Made by a program: the position numbers and the translations under genes. From WHSM01 sp050701635 (GTDB lineage: Bacteria > Actinomycetota > Actinomycetes > Mycobacteriales > Micromonosporaceae), in NCBI GenBank assembly GCA_050701635.1, contig JBOGDF010000211.1, forward strand, positions 1 through 9,816: DNA of 9,816 bases. The letters run 5' to 3'. Within the stretch, counting starts at the first letter, position 1. Each line of letters opens with the position of its first letter. The notes under the pieces are model-generated. The model made no database searches. It was not told where the DNA came from and worked only from the letters and a program-made list of their open reading frames with translations. Shown piece after piece: positions 1 through 7,120 of this stretch.

Positions 1-1
1 G

Positions 2-1402
2 CCGGCGGCGGCGCTGCCGGCGGAGCTGCTGTCCCCGATGCGCCGGGCGCTGGCCGCCGCCGAGCTGATGCTCGGCCCGGTACGTACCGACCCGTTCACC
101 GAGCCGAGCAAGGTCAACTTCCACGCCATCACCGCCAGCCGGGTCAACCCGGTGGAACGGCGGATCTTCGGCGACCTGCTGAACCCGGAAGACCGTGCCG
201 ACCGGAAGCTGTCCGGCAACCAGCTGAGCAACTTCGCGGCGTTCCTGAGCGCGCGCTGGCGGCAGACGGACTGGACCTGGGGGCGGCTGGACGCCGTACC
301 GTCGCTGGTGCAGTTGATGGTCCGCGACGGGCTGCGGCTGAAGAAGTACACCGACGACCAGCTCGTGGAGAAGGTACGCGACCTCTATCTGAGCGGGCCG
401 CCCGAGCTGGCCCCGACGCTCGCCACCGAATGGGAGGCCCGGCAGGCGGACAGCGAGCGCCGGGTGGACGCGGGCACCGTACGCGAACGATTCGCCGACG
501 CGGTGGCCGACCGGCTGCAGCTCGGCATCCTGTACGACGAGCTGCCGGTGCTGCAGAAGCTGGAGTCCCGCGGCGCGGCCGCCAACCTGCCGCCCGCCAA
601 GGACGCCTTCACCAACCTGCCGGCGGCTGACCTGGCCCGTGCCGACATGATCGCCAAAGTCGGCGAGGAGAAGCTGCCCGGGCTGCTCGACAGGTTCCAC
701 ACCCGGCGCGCCGCGACCCGGGTGGGCTTCGTCGGATGGCGGGCGGTCCAGCCCGGCGGCGGCTGGAAGGCGCGGCTGGCGCAGCTGGGGTTCGGCCTGC
801 TCAAGCCGCTGGCGCTGCTGCCGGTGCTGGCCGCCGTCGCCTCGCCGCTGGCCTCGATCGCGGCCGCCTTCGGCGCGTGGCTGCTGGTCGCCGCGGTGGC
901 CGGCACCTGGTCCCACCCGCTGATCCAGCCGATCCTCGCCGCCGGATTCGCGATCACCGCCGGGATCGCGGTGTGGCGGCTGCGGTTGGGCAAGGGTTGG
1001 GCGATCGCCGCCTGGGCCGGCGGTGCCGTCGCCCTGGTGGTGCTCGGCGGCGTGCTGGTGCTCTCCCGCACCGACCAGATCTGGGATTCAGCGGCGGTAC
1101 GCTACGCCGCCGTCATCATCGGGCTGGCGGCCGCGGTGGCGCCGTTCTGGTGGCTGGCCGTGAGCGGCTGGCGCGGCGTACGGACGTTCACGCTGATCGT
1201 GGTCGGCCAGCTGGTCGTACTCGGCGTGATCGTCTGGCTGGACGCCAACGGCCTCCCGGGCTGGGCGACCCGACTCCTCGGCGACGCACTGACCCCGTCC
1301 GGCTGGCTGAGCGGCCCACTGCTCGGCCTGGTCGCCCTGTACGCCGTCCTCGCCATCCCCACCCTGGCGCTCACCTGGCTCTTCCCACCGCCCCCGGACT
1401 GA
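2..1402 (+). CDS. Patatin-like protein, C-terminal part (DUF3376 plus membrane tail), 5' end outside window
   Basis: The frame is open from the first complete codon at base 2, so this is the 3' part of a longer gene; the ATG at base 38 is probably internal. Counting from base 2, residues about 38-98 carry the pattern S-x-VNFH, a P-x-E-RR-x-FG stretch, then KLSGNQLSNFAAFLSARWR and DWTWGRLDA. I recognise this as the DUF3376 region that follows the patatin lipase domain in actinobacterial patatin-related proteins. Residues about 115-255 are charged and helical. From about residue 260 to the end there are roughly six hydrophobic helices, with Trp-rich segments, so the C-terminus is membrane-embedded. 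The lipase motifs (GxGxxG, GxSxG, the DG dyad) would lie upstream and cannot be checked here. The family role would be hydrolysis of an acyl ester at the membrane; the substrate is unknown. The gene ends at TGA and faces the tRNA convergently. Confidence 0.72.
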   Translation, partial: PAAALPAELLSPMRRALAAAELMLGPVRTDPFTEPSKVNFHAITASRVNPVERRIFGDLLNPEDRADRKLSGNQLSNFAAFLSARWRQTDWTWGRLDAVPSLVQLMVRDGLRLKKYTDDQLVEKVRDLYLSGPPELAPTLATEWEARQADSERRVDAGTVRERFADAVADRLQLGILYDELPVLQKLESRGAAANLPPAKDAFTNLPAADLARADMIAKVGEEKLPGLLDRFHTRRAATRVGFVGWRAVQPGGGWKARLAQLGFGLLKPLALLPVLAAVASPLASIAAAFGAWLLVAAVAGTWSHPLIQPILAAGFAITAGIAVWRLRLGKGWAIAAWAGGAVALVVLGGVLVLSRTDQIWDSAAVRYAAVIIGLAAAVAPFWWLAVSGWRGVRTFTLIVVGQLVVLGVIVWLDANGLPGWATRLLGDALTPSGWLSGPLLGLVALYAVLAIPTLALTWLFPPPPD

Positions 1403-1440
1403 CGGCCGACTTCATCGGGGCGTGAGTCCGGCAAGATCAC

Positions 1441-1488
1441 GATTTCGGGTCCAGATGTGGAGGTGGGCCGCACTTTCGTACCCGAATC
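1441..1488. terminator. Possible stem-loop between patatin-like gene and tRNA-Thr
   Basis: The arm at 1441-1450 (GATTTCGGGT) pairs with ACCCGAATC at 1480-1488 with one bulged base, enclosing a loop of about 29 bases. It lies 38 bases after the patatin-like stop, between convergent genes. There is no U-run, and the long loop makes termination uncertain. The rest of 1403-1570 shows no coding signal. Confidence 0.2.
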
Positions 1489-1534
1489 AGCGACCTTGAG
1501 CCCGTGAGACGCCGCAGCAATGCCACGGTGCCCT

Positions 1535-1566
1535 AAGAGGTGGGATACCGGCCCCGGGGTCCTCTT
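1535..1566 (-). terminator. Possible weak terminator downstream of tRNA-Thr
   Basis: On the minus strand, AAGAGG (1561-1566) can pair with CCTCTT (1535-1540) around a 20-base GC-rich loop that contains CCCCGGGG. It starts a few bases after the encoded CCA of the tRNA. There is no T-run, so support comes only from position and symmetry. Confidence 0.25.
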
Positions 1567-1570
1567 GTCG

Positions 1571-1647
1571 TGGAGCCGCCTGTCGGATTCGAACCGACGA
1601 CCTACCGCTTACAAGGCGGTTGCTCTGACCAGCTGAGCTAAGGCGGC
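1571..1647 (-). tRNA. tRNA-Thr (anticodon UGU)
   Basis: The reverse complement folds into a complete cloverleaf. The acceptor stem is GCCGCCT (1641-1647) paired with AGGCGGC (1575-1581). The D-arm is GCTC/GAGC. The anticodon stem is ACCGC/GCGGT with loop CTTGTAA, so the anticodon is TGT (bases 1613-1611). The T-arm is GTCGG/CCGAC with loop TTCGAAT. The mature body is 74 nt (1574-1647) with a U discriminator, and CCA is encoded at 1571-1573. The first 40 bases closely resemble known bacterial tRNA-Thr(UGU). This tRNA reads ACA and ACG/ACU-type codons according to wobble. It stands alone rather than in a tRNA cluster. Confidence 0.97.
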
Positions 1648-1680
1648 GCGCCAGCTGCGCAAACGGCGGCGCGGCCCCCA

Positions 1681-1710
1681 AGTCTAGGCGGGGCCGCCCC
1701 GCGGTGTCGT
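1681..1710 (-). promoter_or_regulatory. Probable promoter of tRNA-Thr
   Basis: On the minus strand a -10 box TAGACT (1681-1686) lies 18 bases after ACGACA (1705-1710), which matches TTGACA at four of six positions. The -10 box ends 33 bases before the tRNA 5' end, a normal distance for a tRNA leader. The spacer contains a perfect GC-only palindrome, GCGGGGC-c-GCCCCGC on the plus strand (1688-1702), which could be an operator or chance in GC-rich DNA. Confidence 0.5.
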
Positions 1711-1728
1711 CGCGGTAGCTCGGGACGC

Positions 1729-1744
1729 CGGGCCGGCGGGCCCG
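1729..1744 (-). terminator. GC hairpin just after the M15-like gene
   Basis: On the minus strand CGGGCC-CGCC-GGCCCG forms a six-base-pair all-GC stem with a four-base loop, eight bases after the stop codon of the M15-like gene. It has no U-tract, as is common for actinobacterial terminator hairpins. The call rests on position. Confidence 0.35.
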
Positions 1745-1751
1745 CGATCCG

Positions 1752-2615
1752 CTAGTCGGTGAGGTGGGCGGCCAGCTCGGCGGCGAGCGCCTCGGCGATC
1801 TCGGTCTCGTTCAGCTCGACCTCGAGCTGCTCCACGACGGAGGAGGCGAGCCCTGTCGCGATCTCGTCGATCTTGGCGAGCAGCGCCCCGCGGGTCTTCT
1901 CCTCCTCGGCCCGGATGCCGGCCAGGATCTTGTCGGCGTCGGCGTCGCCGCGTACCGCCTGGAGGATCGCGTCGAGCTTCATGGCGAAATCTTTGCGGTC
2001 CTGCTGGAACGGGTGGCCGATGTCGGCGGCGCTTCCGCCCAGCATGAAACGGGTCTCGCTGACGTTCTTGAGCAGCTGACGCTGCTCGCGACTGCTGAGT
2101 GCCATCAGGAAATCTCCAACCACCTGCCCACTGTGGGCGCGGTTCAGATCGGTGAACAGGGTGACGTGCCGTAGCTCCGCGCCTTTGCGTACGGAGATGT
2201 GCAGGTGGGAGTCGTCGCTGCCGCCGAGGAGCCTTCCGGCGAAGTCGAACTGCCTGCCGTTGATGTTGAAGAAGTCGATCCACGTGGTGTCGTAGTCCTC
2301 GCGGCGGCACAGCTTGAGCAGCTCTTTCTCCACCCAGGGCGGTTCTGAGGTGTCCTTCGCGTACACCACTCCGGCCGCCTTGTGCTGTGACCACGGCGTG
2401 TGGTCGCCGTGCTTCTTCAGATGCCCGAAGTCGCCTATCTCGCCGAGGTGGCCCCAGCCGAGCTTCTTCCCCTGGACGATCAGATCCTGAATCGGCTGTG
2501 CCACCGCCCAGCTGACCTTGGTGCCGCCGGGTGGGCCGATACCGTCGTTTTCGCGCGGGCGTACGGACACGCCTGTCTTGCTGCCGCGGTTCCGCAATGT
2601 CTGGACGACGCCCAT
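1752..2615 (-). CDS. Hypothetical protein with M15 / DD-peptidase-fold-like metal-binding signature
   Basis: A 287-residue protein with no signal peptide or membrane segment. I chose the ATG at 2615 because GAGG lies seven bases upstream; the GTG at 2621 has its GAGG only one base away. GDHTPW at residues 70-75, VVYAKD at 83-88 and HLHISV at 137-142 match in order and spacing the (S/G)DHxPW ... VVxAxD ... HxHVSV pattern of M15-like / Hedgehog-DD-peptidase-fold proteins found in phage and actinobacterial genomes. The likely metal ligands are H72, D88 and H139. Residues about 172-287 (a segment like SSREQRQLL, then charged helices rich in E, K, A and L) look like a coiled-coil tail similar to linkers in actinophage lysins. 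Peptidoglycan cleavage would be the natural inference, but without an export signal it is unproven; a holin-dependent or degenerate phage relic is possible. It is divergent from glyA, and no phage genes lie nearby. Confidence 0.72.
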   Translation of the reverse strand: MGVVQTLRNRGSKTGVSVRPRENDGIGPPGGTKVSWAVAQPIQDLIVQGKKLGWGHLGEIGDFGHLKKHGDHTPWSQHKAAGVVYAKDTSEPPWVEKELLKLCRREDYDTTWIDFFNINGRQFDFAGRLLGGSDDSHLHISVRKGAELRHVTLFTDLNRAHSGQVVGDFLMALSSREQRQLLKNVSETRFMLGGSAADIGHPFQQDRKDFAMKLDAILQAVRGDADADKILAGIRAEEEKTRGALLAKIDEIATGLASSVVEQLEVELNETEIAEALAAELAAHLTD

Positions 2616-2658
2616 GAGCACACCTCGGTGAGAAGAAGTTCTCTCATCGTGCGCGCGT

Positions 2659-2673
2659 GGTCACACAGTGAAC
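2659..2673. promoter_or_regulatory. Operator-like inverted repeat between divergent genes
   Basis: GGTCAC-aca-GTGAAC is an inverted repeat with a three-base centre and a single mismatch, lying in the 174-base gap between the divergent M15-like gene and glyA. It is the size of a dimeric repressor site. No regulator gene is adjacent, and I cannot name the factor. Confidence 0.25.
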
Positions 2674-2742
2674 AATCGTTGTGCCGGCTACCCGACAGGC
2701 GCCCGCCTTTCACCTCGCCGCCGGGAGCGCGTCGTACCTCCG

Positions 2743-2748
2743 TATCAT
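2743..2748 (+). promoter_or_regulatory. Candidate -10 box for glyA
   Basis: TATCAT fits the TANNNT pattern and would start transcription near 2755, leaving a leader of about 35 bases that includes the GGAGG before the glyA start. No convincing -35 box is visible 16-18 bases upstream, so the promoter is weakly supported. Confidence 0.3.
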
Positions 2749-2789
2749 CACGGGCGGATGTCCGGCGACCCGACCGCGTGGAGGCGACG

Positions 2790-4289
2790 ATGCCGAGCGA
2801 ACTGAGCAGCCTGCGTTACCTGGCCAGCCTCGACGGGGCGCAGCCCGATCCGGCGGCGCTCGCCTTCTACGCCCAGCTCGACCAGGTACGCGCGGTGGAG
2901 CCCACGGTGGCGGCCAGCATCGTGCAGGAGCTGACCGACCAGCGGTCCAACATCAAGCTGATCGCCAGCGAAAACTTCTCCTCGCTCGCGGTGCAGTACG
3001 CGATGGGCAACCTGTTCACCGACAAGTACGCCGAGGGCGCCTCCGGCCACCGCTTCTACGCCGGCTGCGACAACGTCGACACGATCGAGTCGCTCGCCGG
3101 CGACCTGGCCAAGCAGCTGTTCGGGGCTCCCCACGCGTACGTCCAGCCGCACTCCGGGATCGACGCCAACCTGGTCGCGTTCCTGTCGATCCTGGCCACC
3201 CGGGTCGAGTCCGGCATCATGGAGCGCTTCGAGCGCAAGAACGCCTCCGCGATGAGCACCGAGGAGTGGGCCGAGCTGCGCCGCGAGGTGCTCAACCAGC
3301 GGCTGCTCGGCATGGACTACTACTCCGGCGGCCACCTCACCCACGGCTACCGGTTCAACGTCTCGGCCCGGCTGTTCGACGCCCACAGCTACACCGTCGA
3401 CCGCTCCACGAAGCTCCTGGATCTCGACGCGGTCCGCACGCAGGCCCGGGAGGTACGGCCGCTGATCCTGCTGGCGGGCTACAGCGCGTACACCCGGCCG
3501 ATCAACTTCGCCACGCTGCGCGAGATCGCCGACGAGGTGGGCGCGGTGCTGATGGTCGACATGGCGCACTTCGCCGGGCTGGTCGCCGGCAAGGTCTTCA
3601 CCGGCGAGTTCGACCCGGTGGCGCACGCCCACGTGGTCACCAGTACCACCCACAAGACGTTGCGCGGGCCACGCGGCGGGCTGGTGCTGTGCCAGCCGGA
3701 GTTCGCCGACGCGGTCGACAAGGGCTGCCCGATGGTGCTCGGCGGGCCGCTGTCGCACGCGATGGCGGCGAAGGCGGTGGCGTTCCGGGAGGCGCTCGAC
3801 CCGTCGTTCGCCGGGTACGCGAGCCGGATCGTGGAGAACGCCCGTACCCTCGCCGAGACCCTGCAGCGCAACAAGTTCGACGTACTCACCGGAGGCACCG
3901 ACAACCACATCGTGCTGGTCGACGTTGCCGCCACGTACGGCCTCACCGGCCGGCAGGCGGAGAGCGCGCTGCGCTCGGTGGGGCTCACCCTCAACCGCAA
4001 CTCGCTGCCGTTCGACGCCAACGGCCCGTGGTACACCAGCGGCCTTCGCCTGGGTACGCCGGCGATCACCACGCTCGGGATGGGCCCCGACGAGGTGACC
4101 GAGATCGGCGAGGTGATCGCCTCGGTGCTCGCCTCCGTACAGCCGGGGGCGGGAGCGGACGGCACCATGAGCAAGGCGAAGTTCACCCTGGACGAGAAGG
4201 TGGCCGAGGCGGCGCGCGCCCGGATCACCGACCTGCTTTCCCGCTTCCCCCTCTACCCCGAACTCGACCTCACCCTCGCCAACGCCTGA
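2790..4289 (+). CDS. glyA: Serine hydroxymethyltransferase, long (chlamydia-like) type
   Basis: A 499-residue PLP enzyme that interconverts serine plus tetrahydrofolate with glycine plus 5,10-methylene-tetrahydrofolate in the cytoplasm. The ATG at 2790 has GGAGG at a good distance, and the protein family begins here; the frame stays open upstream but without family similarity. Visible family blocks include IKLIASEN, TDKYAEG, RFYAGCDNVD, SGGHLTHG (179-186), VDMAHFAGL, the PLP-lysine motif TTHKTLRGPRGG with K289, and RLGTPAITTLGMG. It is about 80 residues longer than the usual 415-420-residue bacterial enzyme. Extra sequence lies at the N-terminus, between FLSIL and SGGHLTHG (about 136-175, charged and helical), and near the C-terminus, which ends DLLSRFPLYPELDL. 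As I recall it, the same architecture occurs in chlamydial GlyA. All catalytic blocks are intact, so it should be active. It is followed by msiK after 154 bases with its own signals. Confidence 0.96.
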   Translation: MPSELSSLRYLASLDGAQPDPAALAFYAQLDQVRAVEPTVAASIVQELTDQRSNIKLIASENFSSLAVQYAMGNLFTDKYAEGASGHRFYAGCDNVDTIESLAGDLAKQLFGAPHAYVQPHSGIDANLVAFLSILATRVESGIMERFERKNASAMSTEEWAELRREVLNQRLLGMDYYSGGHLTHGYRFNVSARLFDAHSYTVDRSTKLLDLDAVRTQAREVRPLILLAGYSAYTRPINFATLREIADEVGAVLMVDMAHFAGLVAGKVFTGEFDPVAHAHVVTSTTHKTLRGPRGGLVLCQPEFADAVDKGCPMVLGGPLSHAMAAKAVAFREALDPSFAGYASRIVENARTLAETLQRNKFDVLTGGTDNHIVLVDVAATYGLTGRQAESALRSVGLTLNRNSLPFDANGPWYTSGLRLGTPAITTLGMGPDEVTEIGEVIASVLASVQPGAGADGTMSKAKFTLDEKVAEAARARITDLLSRFPLYPELDLTLANA

Positions 4290-4333
4290 CACCTTTCCGG
4301 GGGTACGCGGCCGCGCCAGGGACCGGTCGGCTC

Positions 4334-4362
4334 TGGTCACAGTGCGTCGATTCACGTATGTT
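4334..4362 (+). promoter_or_regulatory. Probable msiK promoter
   Basis: TGGTCA (4334-4339, four of six matches to TTGACA) is followed after 17 bases by TATGTT (4357-4362), which fits TANNNT. Transcription would start near 4369, almost exactly at the first base of the hairpin at 4371. The site lies 45 bases after the glyA stop, suggesting msiK is transcribed independently. Confidence 0.45.
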
Positions 4363-4370
4363 GTGCGCAG

Positions 4371-4442
4371 CCCCGGGCAACCGGGGACGCCCTTTTACTC
4401 GGATCGTCCGGCACGTTCCTGCCGGTGAAAGGACGGATCCTT
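4371..4442 (+). promoter_or_regulatory. Structured 5' leader of msiK with three hairpins
   Basis: Three consecutive inverted repeats fill the leader. The first is CCCCGG-GCAA-CCGGGG (4371-4386), a six-base-pair stem closed by a GNRA tetraloop, with TTTT beginning six bases later. The second is CCGGCA-cgttcc-TGCCGG (4408-4425). The third is AAGGA-cgga-TCCTT (4429-4442), in which the only good ribosome-binding site is one strand of the stem, ending one base before the ATG. The first could protect the 5' end of the mRNA or act as a glyA terminator; the third could limit translation. Confidence 0.4.
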
Positions 4443-4443
4443 C

Positions 4444-5541
<1,098 letters not shown>

Positions 5542-5563
5542 CGGCGCCCGCCCCGCCTGCCAG

Positions 5564-5619
5564 CAACATCATGGGCACCTTCATGTAGTCATGACTGCAT
5601 GAAGGTGCCCATGATCTTG
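5564..5619. repeat. Long near-perfect palindrome between convergent genes; likely bidirectional terminator
   Basis: The arms 5568-5585 (ATCATGGGCACCTTCATG) and 5598-5615 are exact reverse complements over 18 bases. The 12-base centre is itself nearly palindromic (AGTCATGACT flanked by a T/G wobble), and outside a C-C mismatch three more bases pair (CAA/TTG). It therefore spans 56 bases with two imperfections. A further nine-base pairing flanks it (CGCCCCGCC at 5549-5557 with GGCGGGGCG at 5629-5637). GC content of the arms is 50%, far below the surroundings. It begins 22 bases after the msiK stop and ends 19 bases before the stop of the converging gene. There is no T-run on either side, so it would act as a U-less hairpin terminator, or it is a dispersed palindromic repeat. 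Confidence 0.7.
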
Positions 5620-5638
5620 GCGGCCTTTGGCGGGGCGG

Positions 5639-7015
5639 CTAGCGGAAGCGGTGGACCAGGAGGCGGGTGCTGCCGGCGCAGAGCAGGTACGCGGCGTCCC
5701 AGCTGCAGGTGGCGGGGTTGACGTTGGCGGCGCCGATGTCGGTCTCGGCTCCGGTCTGGGCCCCGATGCCGCGCAGCTGCACCCCGATCACGGCGTCGGT
5801 GAGGCTGGTCCGGCCGTTGTTCACGGTCGCCACGTCGTCGGGGAACAGCAGCACGCTGCCGGTGTCGATCGGGGCGCCCCAGCCCTGGGACCTGCGTACC
5901 AGGGTGCCGTCGAGGTCGTACAGCACGGTGTACGCGGTGCCGCCGTCCCGGTAGCTCACCATGATCCGGTTACCGACCGGCACGATGGTGGCGAGCGCGG
6001 CGGGTCTCGCCAGCGGCCGACTCCACACCTTCTGACCGCTCTTGAAGTCGACCACCACCAGCTCCGCGGCCGAGGTCAGCACGCACAGGTACGCCTCGCC
6101 GCACGGCTCCATCCGCTCCGGGCGTACGCCGTCGCGCTCGTCGGCGTACACCGGTCGCTCGGTGAGCTTGTCGATGTCGTGCCCGACGACCTGCCAGCCC
6201 TCGCCGTCGGAGACCGGCCCGGCGACGAAGAACAGCCCCTGGTACGCCACCGCCCGGTCGACCTTGCGTAGCGCGGGGATCGTGGTCTCCTTGCGCTGCT
6301 GGCCGTTCTCCGCGCTGAGCACCCGCATGGTGCCGTCCGAGGTCATGGTGACCAGCCGGTTGTCCGGGTACTCCTGCTGGAACCGGTGTCCGAGCAGGTC
6401 GCCGGCGACCTTCTCGTCGCTCCAGTTGCCCACCCGGTAGAAGCTGGAGCCGTACGGGGCCTCGCCCACTTCCGTCTGCGCGTGCGGGTCGATCCAGACC
6501 AGCCGCCGCCGCTCCGGCTCGACCCGGATCAGCCGCTCCCCGACGAAGAAGTGCCAGGTGTCGGCGGTGACGCGCTCGGCGTACACCTCCTCGAGGGTTG
6601 TGGGGTCGTACACGTGGAGGGTCTTGTCGGTGCCGGTGGCGTGGGCGGCGTAGATCACCAGCCCGGTGGGGTGGGCGCTGAACCGCTGCCAGTCGTGGGC
6701 CCGGCCGCCGGTCTGCTCCTGGGTCTTCCCGGTGGCCAGGTCGACCGCGCGCAGGTGCAGCTCACCCTTGTCGTCCTGGTACGCGAAGTAGCCGCGATCG
6801 GCTTCGATGCCGGTGCCGACGGGATCCCCGCGGTACGGCGTCGCCGCGACCGTGGTGAGCGCGACGAACGGCCGCTCGGTGCGGCCGAAGGCGTAGTAGC
6901 CGACCACCGCCACCACTCCGACCAGCGCGAACCCGGCGGCGACGTACACCCAGGTGCGGCGATGCCAAGGCACAGACCCGGACAAAGACCCGGTCTCGTG
7001 CCCGCCCTGCACCAT
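5639..7015 (-). CDS. Membrane-anchored protein with PQQ/BamB-like beta-propeller domain
   Basis: A 458-residue protein of unknown function. I start it at the ATG at 7015, with GGGAGG eleven bases upstream; the open frame extends to 7093 without support. Residues 1-20 are short and end with HRR. Residues about 22-43 are one hydrophobic helix, and the rest would lie outside the cytoplasm (N-in topology by the positive-inside rule). The exported part has repeated short units typical of PQQ-like propeller blades: AVDLATGKTQ, VYDPTTLEEV, VLSAENGQQ, VVDFKSGQKVWSRPL and YDLDGTL. Two close Cys pairs (CGEAYLC, and C-x8-C near the end) could form disulfides. No catalytic motif or PQQ-enzyme signature is visible, so a binding or scaffold role is likelier than an enzyme. 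It lies 105 bases downstream of rlmB on the same strand, with its own -10 box. Confidence 0.82.
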   Translation of the reverse strand: MVQGGHETGSLSGSVPWHRRTWVYVAAGFALVGVVAVVGYYAFGRTERPFVALTTVAATPYRGDPVGTGIEADRGYFAYQDDKGELHLRAVDLATGKTQEQTGGRAHDWQRFSAHPTGLVIYAAHATGTDKTLHVYDPTTLEEVYAERVTADTWHFFVGERLIRVEPERRRLVWIDPHAQTEVGEAPYGSSFYRVGNWSDEKVAGDLLGHRFQQEYPDNRLVTMTSDGTMRVLSAENGQQRKETTIPALRKVDRAVAYQGLFFVAGPVSDGEGWQVVGHDIDKLTERPVYADERDGVRPERMEPCGEAYLCVLTSAAELVVVDFKSGQKVWSRPLARPAALATIVPVGNRIMVSYRDGGTAYTVLYDLDGTLVRRSQGWGAPIDTGSVLLFPDDVATVNNGRTSLTDAVIGVQLRGIGAQTGAETDIGAANVNPATCSWDAAYLLCAGSTRLLVHRFR

Positions 7016-7050
7016 GAACGGCAATGCCTCCCTGGGGTGTCCGACAGGTG

Positions 7051-7056
7051 ATCCTA
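7051..7056 (-). promoter_or_regulatory. Candidate -10 box for the propeller gene
   Basis: On the minus strand TAGGAT, a good actinobacterial -10 box, lies 35 bases before the chosen ATG, giving a leader of about 29 bases with GGGAGG. No clear -35 hexamer is visible. Together with the hairpin just upstream it suggests the gene is not simply part of the cysS-rlmB transcript. Confidence 0.4.
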
Positions 7057-7082
7057 CTGATCTCCCAGCCGCGCACCGCGCG

Positions 7083-7114
7083 GACCCGGCCACGACACCA
7101 GCCGGGGCCGGGCC
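7083..7114 (-). terminator. Hairpin downstream of rlmB
   Basis: On the minus strand GGCCCGGCC pairs with GGCCGGGTC over nine positions with one G-U, enclosing a 14-base loop. It begins six bases after the rlmB stop codon. There is no U-tract. It is a plausible end point of the cysS-rlmB message before the next gene's promoter. Confidence 0.4.
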
Positions 7115-7120
7115 AACCCG

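Noticed and set aside
1571..2615. tRNA-Thr as an integration site for a mobile element carrying the M15-like gene
   Set aside because: The phage-like gene lies on the 5' side of the tRNA, whereas integrases normally leave elements at the 3' end. I found no integrase and no repeat of the tRNA 3' end.
2400..2789. N-terminal extension of the glyA frame back to 2400
   Set aside because: It overlaps the divergent M15-like gene, has no SHMT similarity, and the ATG at 2790 has a proper ribosome-binding site and a family-like N-terminus.
2616..2789. A riboswitch upstream of glyA
   Set aside because: The gap is short, and I could not find a glycine, THF or other known aptamer core.
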